From an uncultured Holophagaceae bacterium (GTDB taxonomy: Bacteria; Acidobacteriota; Holophagae; Holophagales; Holophagaceae): a DNA stretch of 64,000 bases. The notes under the pieces are model-generated. The model ran no database searches, was not told the DNA's origin, and worked only from the letters and a program-made list of their open reading frames with translations. The DNA lies in assembly GCA_903843705.1 (NCBI GenBank), contig CAIMQW010000298.1, forward strand, positions 1 to 64,000. The letters run 5' to 3'. Positions 1 through 8,684 of the stretch are shown in pieces (the first letter of the stretch is position 1; each line of letters opens with the position of its first letter). A program made the translations under genes and the position numbers.

Positions 1-7
1 GCAGTAC

Positions 8-53
8 CTCCTTGGTCATCTGGCGGTGCGCATACACCGCGATGACCAAGGAG
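8..53 (+). terminator. Strong hairpin, probable terminator of the upstream gene
   Basis: CTCCTTGGTCATC (8-20) pairs perfectly with GATGACCAAGGAG (41-53). A second stem sits inside it, GCGGTG (23-28) with CACCGC (35-40). The sequence CCTGCTTTTA follows. This looks like an intrinsic terminator for a gene ending left of the window. It is nearly symmetrical, so it could also work for the opposite strand. Confidence 0.6.
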
Positions 54-136
54 CCTGCTTTTACCCTTCCGCGCTAGCTGTCTTTATCGACCGGGCTGCC
101 TGGATGACCGTCCCCCGCCGCGCAGCGGCTTCGTTC

Positions 137-246
137 AACAACTCTCGCAGAGAACTGACGGGAAGGGCGGAGGTGCGCGGAGAAGAGCGGAGTTGTTCTT
201 CCTCGGCGAACCTCCGTTCGCTCCTCCTTTCTCCGCGAGAGTTGTT
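137..246. repeat. Inverted repeat pair upstream of recG
   Basis: AACAACTCTCGCAGAGAA (137-154) is the near-perfect inverse of TTCTCCGCGAGAGTTGTT (229-246), with one mismatch, separated by about 75 bases. The rest of bases 54-296 holds no convincing gene. The arms resemble dispersed intergenic repeats seen in many bacterial genomes. A role in recG transcription cannot be judged from sequence alone. Confidence 0.55.
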
Positions 247-296
247 ATCAGGAAGGCAGGTATTCCGGTACGAGCCCGGGGGCTTTAGGCTGAGGC

Positions 297-2381
297 ATGT
301 CTCTGGCTCCGCTCCCGCTGTCGTCGAAGGTCACGGTCCTCCAGGGCCTGGGCCAGGCGCGGGCTACGGCACTGCAGGACGCAGGCATCGACACCCTGCG
401 GGACCTGCTGTGGGAGCTGCCCTTCCGCTACGTGGACCGGGGCAGCCTGAAGTCCCTGGGCAGCCTGGAGCTGCGGGGCTTCGAGCCCCAGGAACCGGGC
501 ATTGTGACGGTGCTGGGGACCATCCAGGACCTGCGCCAGAGCACCACGCGGGTGCAGCACATGACCCTCACGGAGGTGCTGCTGGGCGATGGCACCGGCA
601 CCCTGCGCCTCATCTGGTTCAACCAGCCCTACCTGGGCCGGAGCCTGAAGGTGGGCGACCGGCTGCTGGTCTTCGGGTCCCTGGCCGCGGGTCGGCATGG
701 GCTGGAGATGCGGGGGCCGCAGTTCGAGCTGATGGAGCGCACGGGCGACATCGGCTGGGTGCGGCGCTACCTGCCCCTCTACCGGCGCCTGGGCGCGCTA
801 CCCGGCCGGGCCCGGCAGAAGCTGGTGGCGGAGGCGCTGCCCCGGGTCCATGTCGCGGAGGAGTGGCTGCCCCTGGAACTCTCCCGGGACCTGCCGGACA
901 CCCTGACGGCCCTGCGCCTGCTCCACGAGCCGCCTGACGAGAGCGACCCCCGGGCCCTGGAGGAGGGCAGCACGCCGGCCCACAGCCGCCTGGCCTCGGA
1001 GGAGCTCTTCGCCTTTTGCCTGGGCGTGGCCCTGCGCCGGGCTGGGCGCCTGAAGCGGCCGGGCCTGGTGGTGCCCACCTCGCCGGAGCTGCGGGAGCGG
1101 CTGCGGGGCTTCTTGCCCTTCCACCTCACCGCCGCCCAGCGCCGGGCCTTCCGGGAGCTGGTGGCGGACCTCACCTCGGGCCGGGTCATGAACCGCCTGC
1201 TCCAGGGAGATGTGGGCAGCGGCAAGACGCTGGTGGCCCTGCTCGCCATGGCCATGGTGGCCGAGACGGGCGGGCAGGGGGCACTGCTGGTGCCGACGGA
1301 GGTCCTGGCTCGCCAGCACGCGGACAGCTTCCGCCGCTACCTGGGCCCCCAGGCCGATGCCCTGCAGCTGCTGCTGGGGGGTATGAAGGTGGCCGAGAAG
1401 CGGGCGGCCCTGGCCCGCATCGCCAGCGGCGAGGCCCGCTACGTGCTGGGTACCCACGCCCTCTTCCAGGAGGCCGTGGCTTTCCACCGCCTGCAGCTGG
1501 TGGTGGTGGACGAGCAGCACCGCTTTGGGGTGAAGCAGCGCGAAGCCCTCAAGGAGAAGGGTGGTGATCCTCACTGGCTGGTCATGAGCGCCACGCCCAT
1601 CCCCCGCTCCTTGGCCCTGGCAGTCTTCGGGGACCTGGACCAGAGCGTGCTGGACGAGCTGCCCCCAGGCCGCCAGCCCATCACGACGAAGCTTCACAAG
1701 CCGGAGTTCGCGGAGCGGGCCTGGGAGCGGGTGCGCAAAGAGCTGGCCCAGGGCCGGCAGGCCTTCGTGGTGAGCCCGAGCATCGATCCCTCCGACGAGG
1801 CCAAGGTGCCCCTGCGCGACATCCAGGCCATGGAGGGGCTGCTGCGCAGCATCTTCCCGGACGAGGTCATCGAGGTGGTCCATGGCCGCCTCAAGGCCGA
1901 CGAAATGGCGGCCCGTATGGGGCGCTTCGTGCGGGGCGAGGCGGGCATTCTCCTGGCCACCACGGTGATTGAGGTGGGCGTGGACGTGCCCAACGCCACG
2001 GTGATGGTAGTGGACCACGCCGAGCGCTTCGGCCTGAGCCAGCTGCATCAGCTGCGGGGCCGGGTGGGCCGCGGGGCGCACCCCAGCCACTTCCTCATGC
2101 TCAGCGGCTCGGAGACGGAGCGGCTCCAGACCCTGGTGGAGACCCAGGACGGCTTCCGCATCGCCCAGCGGGACCTGGAGCTACGCGGTCCTGGCGAGTT
2201 CTTCGGCGTGAAGCAGGCAGGGCTGCCCCGCTTCCAGGTGGCGGACATCGTGCGCGACCGGGCCCTGCTCCTGCGCTGCCGCGACGCCGCGGACCGGGCC
2301 CTGGCCCTGGGCCTCAGCGAGGCTCAAACCGAGTGGTTGCGGCGGGAGCAGGCGCGGCTGAAGCTGGCGGAGATCAGCTGA
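297..2381 (+). CDS. recG: ATP-dependent DNA helicase RecG
   Basis: RecG remodels stalled replication forks and branch-migrates Holliday junctions in the cytoplasm. The 694-residue product has the family's usual length and layout. An N-terminal OB-fold wedge domain covers roughly residues 20-200. Two helicase lobes follow, with Walker A GDVGSGKT, the DEQH-type motif II (VVDEQHRFG), motif III MSATPIPR, ATTVIEVGVDVPNA, and the arginine-finger segment QLRGRVGRG. The C-terminal RecG-specific segment is present. The ATG follows a GAGG-like ribosome site. The gene stands alone, convergent with coaD. Family assignment is certain; larger antisense frames here are shadows. Confidence 0.97.
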   Translation: MSLAPLPLSSKVTVLQGLGQARATALQDAGIDTLRDLLWELPFRYVDRGSLKSLGSLELRGFEPQEPGIVTVLGTIQDLRQSTTRVQHMTLTEVLLGDGTGTLRLIWFNQPYLGRSLKVGDRLLVFGSLAAGRHGLEMRGPQFELMERTGDIGWVRRYLPLYRRLGALPGRARQKLVAEALPRVHVAEEWLPLELSRDLPDTLTALRLLHEPPDESDPRALEEGSTPAHSRLASEELFAFCLGVALRRAGRLKRPGLVVPTSPELRERLRGFLPFHLTAAQRRAFRELVADLTSGRVMNRLLQGDVGSGKTLVALLAMAMVAETGGQGALLVPTEVLARQHADSFRRYLGPQADALQLLLGGMKVAEKRAALARIASGEARYVLGTHALFQEAVAFHRLQLVVVDEQHRFGVKQREALKEKGGDPHWLVMSATPIPRSLALAVFGDLDQSVLDELPPGRQPITTKLHKPEFAERAWERVRKELAQGRQAFVVSPSIDPSDEAKVPLRDIQAMEGLLRSIFPDEVIEVVHGRLKADEMAARMGRFVRGEAGILLATTVIEVGVDVPNATVMVVDHAERFGLSQLHQLRGRVGRGAHPSHFLMLSGSETERLQTLVETQDGFRIAQRDLELRGPGEFFGVKQAGLPRFQVADIVRDRALLLRCRDAADRALALGLSEAQTEWLRREQARLKLAEIS

Positions 2382-2405
2382 GACCCTGAGCCTGCCTGAT
2401 CTGGG

Positions 2406-2885
2406 CTACTTCCCCAGCCGGTTGGCGATCCGCTCCCGGAGCACCTCGGGGACCAGCTCCGACAGGTTGCCGCCCATGCCGCCGATCTCCCGCACCAGGC
2501 GGCTGCTCACGGCGCTGTATTTCTCTTTGGGCATCAGGAAGACCGTCTCCAGCTCCGGCGCCAGCTTGCGGTTCATGAGGGCCATCTGGAATTCATATTC
2601 GAAGTCGCTGAAGGCCCGCACGCCCCGCACGATCACCTGGGCGTTCTGGGCCTTGGCGAAGTCCACTAGCAGGCCGTGGAAGGAGGTGATCTCCACGTGG
2701 GGCAGGGTGGTGGTCAGTTCCTTGAGCATGGCCACCCGCTCCTCCACCGTGAAGGCCGGGGACTTGGAAGGGTTGTGCAGCACGGCCACCACCAGCCGAT
2801 CCACCAGCTTCGCGGCCCTCTGGACGAGGTCCCAGTGGCCGAGGGTGACGGGATCGAAGGAGCCTGGGTAGATGGCCGTGCGCAC
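2406..2885 (-). CDS. coaD: Phosphopantetheine adenylyltransferase
   Basis: CoaD transfers AMP from ATP to 4'-phosphopantetheine, giving dephospho-CoA, the penultimate step of coenzyme A synthesis. The 159-residue length is typical. The N-terminus carries the nucleotidyltransferase signature YPGSFDPVTLGHWDL with the catalytic T/HxGH region. GVRAFSDFEYEFQMALMN and the C-terminal YSAVSSRLVREI segment match the substrate-binding parts of CoaD. It is divergent from ddl, with about 100 bases between starts that must hold both promoters, and it ends 24 bases from the recG stop. Confidence 0.96.
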   Translation of the reverse strand: MRTAIYPGSFDPVTLGHWDLVQRAAKLVDRLVVAVLHNPSKSPAFTVEERVAMLKELTTTLPHVEITSFHGLLVDFAKAQNAQVIVRGVRAFSDFEYEFQMALMNRKLAPELETVFLMPKEKYSAVSSRLVREIGGMGGNLSELVPEVLRERIANRLGK

Positions 2886-2985
2886 AGATACTCCGGGGTG
2901 GAGTTCCAGCCTAACGCACTGGCCCTGGAACCGGTGGTCCAGTCTCGGCGTGCGCCGCGCTACCGCGTTGGGTTACAGTGGCTGC

Positions 2986-4083
2986 ATGGATCAGAAACGG
3001 GGCGTCGGGCTGCTTTTCGGCGGGGAATCTCCCGAGCACGAAGTCTCCATCGTCACCGCCAGGGCCATCGCGGAGCACCTGGATCCCACCTGCTTCGTGG
3101 TGCGCCCCATGGGCATCGCGCGCAACGGCGTGTGGGTGGTCACCGGGGATCCCTTCGCTCGACTGGCCGCGGGTGAGCTGCCGGCGCGCGGAGTACACCC
3201 CTTCCTGCCCCTGGAGCAGGGCGCCGAAGCCACGCCCCTGCCCGACATCTTTTTCAACGCCCTGCACGGCGCAGGTGGCGAGGACGGCCAGCTCCAGGGC
3301 TACCTGGAGCTCCTGCACCGGCCCTACACCGGGGCGGGCCTGCTGGCCATGGCGGCGGGCATGGACAAGTGGATCACCAAGCGCCTCTGGGAGTCCGAGG
3401 GCCTGCCGGTGGTGCCCTACGTGGGACTCACCGAGGAGCGCTGGAACCGGGAGCGCACCGCCTGCCTGACTGAATGCGCGGGACTGGGCCTGCCGCTCTT
3501 TGTGAAGCCCGCCAACCTGGGCAGCAGCATCGGGGTGGAGAAAGTGAAGGGCGACGGGGACCTGGCCGCGGCCCTGGACCGCGCCTTCACCTATGACCGC
3601 CGGGTGCTGGTGGAGCAGGGGCTGGATGTCCGGGAGATCGAGGTGGCAGTCCTGGGTGGCGACGACCCGTTGATCTCCAAGCCCGGCGAGGTGATCGTCG
3701 CGGATGAGTTCTACACCTTCGAGGACAAGTACATCCATGGCCGCAGCCGGACGGAGATCCCGGCCCAGATCTCCGCCGACCTGACTGACCTGGTGCGGGG
3801 CCTGGCAGCCAAGGCCTTTGCCACCTCTGACGGCTACGGCATGGCCCGGGTGGACCTGTTCCTGGAGCGCCCCACGGGCCGGGTCTTCCTCAACGAGCTG
3901 AACTTCATCCCGGGGTTCACCAGCATCTCCATGTATCCCAAGATGATGGCCGCCAGCGGCGTGCCTTATGCCGAGTTGTTGACCCGGCTCATCGACCTGG
4001 CAGTGGCCCGCCACGCCCAGATGGCGGCGAAACAGAAGGGCTTCCAGTCAGGCAGCGACTGGTTCCGAAATCCTCAAGTCTGA
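2986..4083 (+). CDS. ddl: D-alanine--D-alanine ligase
   Basis: Ddl joins two D-alanines using ATP to make the dipeptide cap of peptidoglycan precursors. I chose the ATG giving MDQKRGVGLLFGGESPEHEV (365 residues). The frame stays open for 38 codons upstream, but those residues do not resemble the family. The N-terminal LLFGGESPEHEVS loop, the LHGAGGEDGQLQG motif, the ATP-grasp segment VKPANLGSSIGVEK, and the metal-binding C-terminus ending FLNELNFIPGFT are all intact. The usual ddl/mur neighbours are absent, so it lies outside a cell-wall cluster. Confidence 0.95.
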   Translation: MDQKRGVGLLFGGESPEHEVSIVTARAIAEHLDPTCFVVRPMGIARNGVWVVTGDPFARLAAGELPARGVHPFLPLEQGAEATPLPDIFFNALHGAGGEDGQLQGYLELLHRPYTGAGLLAMAAGMDKWITKRLWESEGLPVVPYVGLTEERWNRERTACLTECAGLGLPLFVKPANLGSSIGVEKVKGDGDLAAALDRAFTYDRRVLVEQGLDVREIEVAVLGGDDPLISKPGEVIVADEFYTFEDKYIHGRSRTEIPAQISADLTDLVRGLAAKAFATSDGYGMARVDLFLERPTGRVFLNELNFIPGFTSISMYPKMMAASGVPYAELLTRLIDLAVARHAQMAAKQKGFQSGSDWFRNPQV

Positions 4084-4108
4084 CCGCCCGACGGCCGATA
4101 ACATCCCC

Positions 4109-4426
4109 ATGGACGTGGTCGGCATTGCACTCTCGGGTCTCCGCGCTGCAAGCGCAGGACTGACCGTGCAGGCCAGCAACGTGGCCAACCAGCAGTCGGA
4201 CGGTTTTAAGGCCAAGCGAGCCGACCTGGTGGCTGAAGCCTCGGGGGGGGTGCGGGTGTCGGGGGTTAGTGAAGACCCGACATCCGCCGGCCCCGGCACC
4301 TCGAACGTGGACCTGGCTACCGAAGCCGTGCAGGGCATGAGTCTGGAAGTCATGTACAAGGCCAACCTGAAAGTGCTACGGACCCAGAGCGAGCTGGATA
4401 AGGTGACGCTGGATCTGAAGGGGTAG
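4109..4426 (+). CDS. Small flagellar basal-body rod-like protein (FlgC-related)
   Basis: The 105-residue protein starts with the rod-family N-terminal motif (ALSGLRAASAGLTVQASNVAN, close to ALSGLxAxxxxLxVxAxNIAN) and ends with the matching C-terminal segment MSLEVMYKANLKVLRTQSEL. These two segments form the coiled-coil ends shared by FlgB, FlgC, FlgF and FlgG. Only about 45 residues lie between them, so it is shorter than FlgC (about 135). It starts 26 bases after ddl with no strong ribosome site, far from other flagellar genes. It could be a minor rod component or a relic. Family membership is fairly sure; the exact role is not. Confidence 0.75.
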   Translation: MDVVGIALSGLRAASAGLTVQASNVANQQSDGFKAKRADLVAEASGGVRVSGVSEDPTSAGPGTSNVDLATEAVQGMSLEVMYKANLKVLRTQSELDKVTLDLKG

Positions 4427-4431
4427 CTTCC

Positions 4432-4574
4432 GGCTGTCAGCTGTCAGCTATCGGTGAAAGCAGGCGCCGAAGGCCTGATCGTATGGGTCGGATCCTGCCC
4501 TTAGCTGGCAGCTGAGAGCTGATAGCTGACAGCCAACCCAGACAGCTGATAGCCGATAGCTGACAGCCATCAGC
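4432..4574. repeat. Cluster of GCTGTCAGCTATC-type repeats
   Basis: The gap between two genes is almost filled with variants of AGCTGTCAGCTATC in both orientations. GCTGTCAGCTATCGG (4440-4454) pairs perfectly with CCGATAGCTGACAGC (4553-4567), and further partial copies lie at 4503-4533 and 4543-4552. The DNA could fold into a large stem. A short copy, GCCGACAGCTGACAGC, recurs at 34161-34176, so this is a dispersed repeat family. Confidence 0.7.
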
Positions 4575-4598
4575 CCGCTTTCCCACTACACTATCCCC

Positions 4599-5810
4599 AT
4601 GCACGCACGCACCTGGCTCTCGGTTCTGTCGCTTCCCCTGGTGGCGGCCTTCACCCTGCCGGTGGTGCAGCAGGGCACGCCGCCCAAGCCTGCGGCCAAG
4701 GCCGGGGCCAAGTCCGCGCCCCAGGATCCCCTCGCCGGCCTCTCGGACATCCAGGACGTGCTCTCGCTCGTCCAGCAGAACTACGTGGATCCGCCGGACA
4801 TGGAGAAGGTCCTCTCGGGCGGCATTCAGGCCGTGCTCGAGCGCTCGCATCCCCTCAATGCCTACCTCTCGGCGGAGGACCTGCGGCTACCGGATCCGGG
4901 TCCCGCCTCCGTGGGGCTGACGGTCTTGAAGCGCGGCATCTACGCCAGTGTCCTGGCCGTCACGCCGGGGGGACCCGCCGCCAAGGCCGGCATCCAGCCC
5001 GGGGACGTGATCCGCAAGATGGACGGGGACTCCGTGGGTCGGCTCAGCGCCTGGGCCCTGGAACGCAGGCTGTGCGGGCCGGTCGGTTCCTCCCTGGACC
5101 TCTATCGCTACAACGCCACCGGGGACCTGACTAAGACCACGGTGGTGCGCGCTCTGCCCGGCCATGCCGAACTGACGGTGACGCATGGCACCGGTGCTCT
5201 GCTGGTCGCGGTGCCGGATCTGCTCCCGGGCCGGGCCGAAGAGCTGAAGAAGGCCATGGCGACGGCCGACCGCGGCCAGACCCTGGTGCTGGACCTCCGC
5301 CTGTGCGAGCGGGGTGCCATGGACGAGGCGGCCCTCGTGGCGGGTCTGCTCGGTGCCAAGGGTTCCTTCGCCACGGTGCAGGAGGCCGGCAAGCCGGACC
5401 TTGCTATGCCCGTGACTGGCGGTGGCGCTCCCTTCGCCCGCCTTGCCCTCCTGGTCGGCCGCTCCACCCTCGGCGCCCCGGAAGTGTTGGCCGCCTGCCT
5501 CAAGAAGGGGGGTGCCCGCACCTTCGGGGAGCGCACCCCGGGCCTCGGTGTCGAGCGCTCGCGCTTCCTGCTGAAGCAGGGCGGGGCCGTGGAGCTGGTC
5601 TCCCGGCGCTGGCTCGGTGTCGGTGGCGAGAAACTGGACCGTCAGGGGGTGGCCCCTGAGCAGGTGCTCCGCCTCGCCGAGACCGATGACTCCTTGGCCA
5701 AGGTGCTCACGGCCCTGGCCACGCCGCCCAAGGCCGCGGCCGCGGAGAAGACGCCCGAAGGCGCTCCGATGGTGCCCCCTCACGTCGTTCCTAAGAAGCC
5801 GAATCCCTGA
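4599..5810 (+). CDS. S41 (CtpA-like) peptidase homologue lacking the catalytic pair
   Basis: The 403-residue protein has a signal-peptide-like N-terminus, an alanine/proline/lysine-rich linker, a CtpA-type N-terminal helical region (SLVQQNYVDPPDMEKVLSGG), a PDZ domain at roughly residues 105-190 (TPGGPAAKAGIQPGDVI) and a degenerate S41 core. In active enzymes the serine lies in a GSASASE-type motif and the lysine in GERTFGKG. Here the matching segments are GRSTLGAPE (residues 287-295, glycine 292 at the serine position) and GERTPGLG (310-317, leucine 316 at the lysine position). I infer a non-proteolytic periplasmic scaffold. It overlaps the next gene by one base (TGATG), so the two are probably co-translated. 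Confidence 0.8.
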   Translation: MHARTWLSVLSLPLVAAFTLPVVQQGTPPKPAAKAGAKSAPQDPLAGLSDIQDVLSLVQQNYVDPPDMEKVLSGGIQAVLERSHPLNAYLSAEDLRLPDPGPASVGLTVLKRGIYASVLAVTPGGPAAKAGIQPGDVIRKMDGDSVGRLSAWALERRLCGPVGSSLDLYRYNATGDLTKTTVVRALPGHAELTVTHGTGALLVAVPDLLPGRAEELKKAMATADRGQTLVLDLRLCERGAMDEAALVAGLLGAKGSFATVQEAGKPDLAMPVTGGGAPFARLALLVGRSTLGAPEVLAACLKKGGARTFGERTPGLGVERSRFLLKQGGAVELVSRRWLGVGGEKLDRQGVAPEQVLRLAETDDSLAKVLTALATPPKAAAAEKTPEGAPMVPPHVVPKKPNP

Positions 5811-6739
5811 TGGCGAAAGGCCGGGGGAAGCGCACCTCCACCCTCGCGTTGCTGGGCTGGGCGGTGCTAGTGCTGGGCCTGGGGCTGGTCACCGGGCTGG
5901 TGCTGGGGCAGCAGGGCTGCGGCCGGCGCCACACGCCCGCGCCGCGCGAGGAGCCGAAGCCCGAGCCGAAGAAGGGCGAGCGGAAAGCCCCGGAGCCGAA
6001 GGCCAAGCCCACCGAGCCTGCGCGACCTGCCGAAGCCGTGAAGCCCCCCAGTCCGGAACCTGGGCAGGGACTCCCCCGCCTGGCGCTGGTCATCGACGAC
6101 CTGGGCTACATCCAGCCGGAGCTGGTGACCCGGCTCTGTAGCCTGCCGGTGCCCCTGAGCGTGGCGGTGCTGCCCTACCTGGAATACACGCGGGAGAGCG
6201 CCGAGATCGCCCACCGCCTGGGCAAAGAGGTGATGCTGCACCTGCCCATGGAGCCCCTCGGCTACCCCGGCCCCGGCCACGACCCGGGCCCCAACGCGAT
6301 CCTCTTCAACTTGGCCGAGCCTGAAGTCCGTCGGCGCGTGCGTCTGGCCCTGGATGACATCCCGCACCGCAGCGGCGTCAACAACCACATGGGCAGCCGC
6401 ATCACGCCCGACCGCGAGCGCATGAAGTGGGTGCTGCAGGAGCTCAAGGCCCGGAAGCTCTTCTTCGTGGACAGCCGTACCGAGAAGGACAGCGCCGCCT
6501 TCGACGTGGCCCAGGAGCTGGGCATTCCGGCGGTGCAGCGGCGGGTCTTCCTGGATGACGACAAGGCCTTCCCGGAGATGGAGAGGCAGTGGGAGCGGGC
6601 CCTCAAGCTGGCCGAGAAGGACGGCTTCGTGCTGGTCATCGGCCACATCTATCCGGAGACCGTCGCGGCCCTGGAGAAGCTGGTGCCCCGGGCCAAGGGG
6701 CAGGTGCGCTTCGTGACGGCCGGGCAGCTGGTGCGGTGA
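5810..6739 (+). CDS. Divergent polysaccharide deacetylase family protein (YibQ type)
   Basis: The 309-residue product has one N-terminal membrane anchor, a Pro/Glu/Lys-rich linker (about residues 40-85) and a domain of the divergent polysaccharide deacetylase family (YibQ/DUF610). Recognisable segments are [36 protein letters not shown] and GHIYPETV. The paired aspartates and the histidines of the NodB-like metal site are kept. Family members usually sit beside CtpA-type peptidases and envelope proteins, as here. The substrate is unknown; a role in cell-envelope glycan maintenance is inferred. Confidence 0.85.
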   Translation: MAKGRGKRTSTLALLGWAVLVLGLGLVTGLVLGQQGCGRRHTPAPREEPKPEPKKGERKAPEPKAKPTEPARPAEAVKPPSPEPGQGLPRLALVIDDLGYIQPELVTRLCSLPVPLSVAVLPYLEYTRESAEIAHRLGKEVMLHLPMEPLGYPGPGHDPGPNAILFNLAEPEVRRRVRLALDDIPHRSGVNNHMGSRITPDRERMKWVLQELKARKLFFVDSRTEKDSAAFDVAQELGIPAVQRRVFLDDDKAFPEMERQWERALKLAEKDGFVLVIGHIYPETVAALEKLVPRAKGQVRFVTAGQLVR

Positions 6740-6773
6740 TAGGCTGGCCAGCGATGATGAGGAGCAGCGAAAC

Positions 6774-7160
6774 ATGGGCTTTCTTCCGGTTCTCGCGGTA
6801 GGTGTCGGGGCGGCCCTGGGCGCCTGGCTGCGCTGGGGTCTGGGCCTGCTACTGAATCCAGTTCTGGCGGAGGTGCCCATGGGCACCCTGGCCGCGAACC
6901 TGCTGGGTGGCTACCTGGTGGGCCTGGCGGTGGCCCTGTTCACCCAGCACCCGGGGCTGGCCCCCGAGGCCCGGCTGTTCATCATCACGGGCTTCCTGGG
7001 CGGGCTGACGACCTTCTCGACATTTTCCGCCGAAGCGGTGCACCTGATCACCCGGGGGGAATACGGCTGGGCGGCGACCCACATGGGATTCCACCTGGCA
7101 GGCTCGCTGGCAATGACCATGCTTGGGTTGTGGACGTTCAAGAGCTTCATCAAGGCCTGA
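6774..7160 (+). CDS. crcB: Fluoride efflux channel CrcB/Fluc
   Basis: This four-helix membrane protein of 128 residues belongs to the Fluc family, which exports fluoride as an antiparallel dimer. Signature segments are [13 protein letters not shown] near the N-terminus, [16 protein letters not shown] with the conserved Asn, and [15 protein letters not shown], the pore Phe-box/Na+ region. A GAGGAGC ribosome site precedes the ATG. A DUF190 gene follows directly, a common pairing. Only 34 bases separate it from the upstream gene, too few for a fluoride riboswitch of its own. Confidence 0.95.
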   Translation: MGFLPVLAVGVGAALGAWLRWGLGLLLNPVLAEVPMGTLAANLLGGYLVGLAVALFTQHPGLAPEARLFIITGFLGGLTTFSTFSAEAVHLITRGEYGWAATHMGFHLAGSLAMTMLGLWTFKSFIKA

Positions 7161-7179
7161 GCGTCCGGGGGGTGGCGTC

Positions 7180-7506
7180 ATGAAGGGCACCTACCTGATC
7201 TTCTTCATGCAAGAGGACCGCACGAACCACGGGATCCTGGCCTACGAGTGGCTCCTCAAGGAGGCACGCCACCTGGGCCTGCGGGGCGGTTCGGCCTTCA
7301 AGGCCATCGCGGGGTTCGGCCGTCATGGCCTCATCCACGCGGATCACTTCATCGAACTGGCGGGGGACCTGCCAATCGAGGTGGCCTTCATGGTCACCGA
7401 GGAAGAGGCCGACCGCCTCATGGCCGCCGTGGCCGCGGAGGGTCTGGAGATGGTCTACGTGCGGCTGCCCGGGGAGTGCGGCATCATCAGCGCAAACAAG
7501 GCCTAG
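7180..7506 (+). CDS. DUF190 family protein
   Basis: The 108-residue protein is a typical DUF190 member, with a PII-like ferredoxin fold. Typical segments are LIFFMQEDRTNHG, LLKEARHLGLRGGSAFKAI and GFGRHG near the N-terminus, and DLPIEVAFMVTEEEAD in the middle. The family often accompanies CrcB and may tune or sense ion export, but no activity is established to my knowledge. I placed the start at the ATG after GGGGGGTGG because the upstream 19 in-frame codons overlap crcB and are not family-like. Its end overlaps the convergent next gene by four bases. Confidence 0.85.
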   Translation: MKGTYLIFFMQEDRTNHGILAYEWLLKEARHLGLRGGSAFKAIAGFGRHGLIHADHFIELAGDLPIEVAFMVTEEEADRLMAAVAAEGLEMVYVRLPGECGIISANKA

Positions 7507-8126
7507 TGCCCACAGCCGCAGCCGCCGGTGAAGGCCGCGCTGCGGGCAGCGCGGACCATGCCCAGGCCATCCCGGCCGATGAGCGTCGCCAGGGCCAGGG
7601 CCGAGACTGCATCCACCCACCAGAGGGCGGGGGAGAGCAGAAACAGCAGGCTGCCTGCCAGCAGGACACCGGAGAGCTGGATGCAGGCTAGGCTGCAGGC
7701 GGCGTCCGCGGCCAGGGTGGCGCTGTCCAGAGCCTGGGCCGCGCGCAGCTTTGCCTGCCAGAGAAAGGCCATGAAGGAGAGCGACAGCAGGGCGATGATC
7801 AGGCCCGGCAGCGTGGTGGGCGGGTGGGTTCGGGCGGTCAGCTGCAGCACGGCGCCGCCGGCGATGCCCATGGCCAGGGCGAGGAAGAGCCAGCCAATGC
7901 GGAGCGTTGCCTGGCGCTCCCGGGCGAGGTTGCCGTGGTCCAAAAGTTTCCAGAGGACCAGCAGCGCCGAGGCCACCTCGATGAAGCTGTCCGCGCCGAA
8001 GCCGAAGAGGGCCACAGAGTCGTCGGCCCAGCCGAAGGCCATCGAGACCACGCCCTCCACCAGGTTGTAGGCGATGGTCAGGCCGGCCAGCCAGAGGGCG
8101 CGACGGCGCCAGTCCACGGCCTTCAT
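7503..8126 (-). CDS. Cation-efflux (CDF-like) membrane protein without the usual histidines
   Basis: The 207-residue protein shows about six hydrophobic helices in the order expected of the cation diffusion facilitator transmembrane domain, but has no cytoplasmic C-terminal domain. The helix-2 metal motif, usually HxxxD, reads ADSFIE here, and helix 5 reads ADAACSLAC. The two-fold Asp positions are partly kept and the histidines are missing. It ends with the Cys/His-rich tail GGCGCGH, a possible metal site. It overlaps the downstream ATPase-coding frame by four bases on the same strand, which suggests an operon. Transport of a divalent metal is inferred. Confidence 0.7.
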   Translation of the reverse strand: MKAVDWRRRALWLAGLTIAYNLVEGVVSMAFGWADDSVALFGFGADSFIEVASALLVLWKLLDHGNLARERQATLRIGWLFLALAMGIAGGAVLQLTARTHPPTTLPGLIIALLSLSFMAFLWQAKLRAAQALDSATLAADAACSLACIQLSGVLLAGSLLFLLSPALWWVDAVSALALATLIGRDGLGMVRAARSAAFTGGCGCGH

Positions 8127-8563
8127 GCCTGGGCTTCGCGGACCTTCCGGGCCTTCACCAGCACCAGGGTGGAGCCCGCAGGCGTGGGCTCCATGAAGAC
8201 CTCGTCCATGACCTGGCGCATGAAGAAAACACCCCGGCCGCCGGGCTTGAGGAGGTTCTCGGGGAGGTTGGGATTGGGCAGGGCATCCAGGTCCACGCCG
8301 GGACCCTTGTCCTCGATGCGGATCTCAAAGCGGTCCGCCCGGGGCGTAAAGGTCACCTTCAGGGGCTTGTCCTTGTCCAGCTTGTTGCCATGGCGCATGG
8401 CGTTGGCGATGCCTTCCTGGATCGCCAGCCAGAGGCGCTCACCATCCTCCTGGGTGAAGCTCAGGTGCTTGAGGAACTCCGCGCCCACCACCTGGATCAG
8501 GTCGATGAACCGCAGATCCGTATTGCAGGTGAGAACGACGGGCAGCAGCGCGGGGTGGGCCAT
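8123..8563 (-). CDS. Anti-sigma-factor-type serine kinase / HATPase (RsbW-like)
   Basis: The 146-residue protein is a stand-alone GHKL ATPase domain of the RsbW/SpoIIAB kind, which bind sigma factors or phosphorylate anti-anti-sigma partners. Visible ATP-site boxes are the N box EGIANAMRHGN, the G1 box IEDKGPGVD and the G2-like GGRGVFFMRQ. I took the ATG giving MAHPALLPVV, preceded by AAAGGGA; an upstream extension of 41 codons is not family-like. No sigma factor or anti-anti-sigma gene is adjacent. The next gene on the other side is norB, transcribed divergently. Confidence 0.75.
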   Translation of the reverse strand: MAHPALLPVVLTCNTDLRFIDLIQVVGAEFLKHLSFTQEDGERLWLAIQEGIANAMRHGNKLDKDKPLKVTFTPRADRFEIRIEDKGPGVDLDALPNPNLPENLLKPGGRGVFFMRQVMDEVFMEPTPAGSTLVLVKARKVREAQA

Positions 8564-8684
8564 GGACGACAATTCCCTTTCACAGACCAGAAGAACCAAG
8601 CCCAAGGTACTTGGAATCCATCCACGGGAGCCAGTGGTTTTGCCGGAGAGGCCCCTGGGGAGGGTCGGGCGGGTGTCCTGGATC

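Noticed and set aside
798-2090. 430-codon frame antisense to recG
   Set aside because: It mirrors a certain RecG gene in GC-rich DNA, has a His/Gln/Gly-rich shadow composition and no ribosome site.
6740-6773. Fluoride riboswitch before crcB
   Set aside because: The gap of 34 bases is too short, and no conserved pseudoknot pattern was seen.
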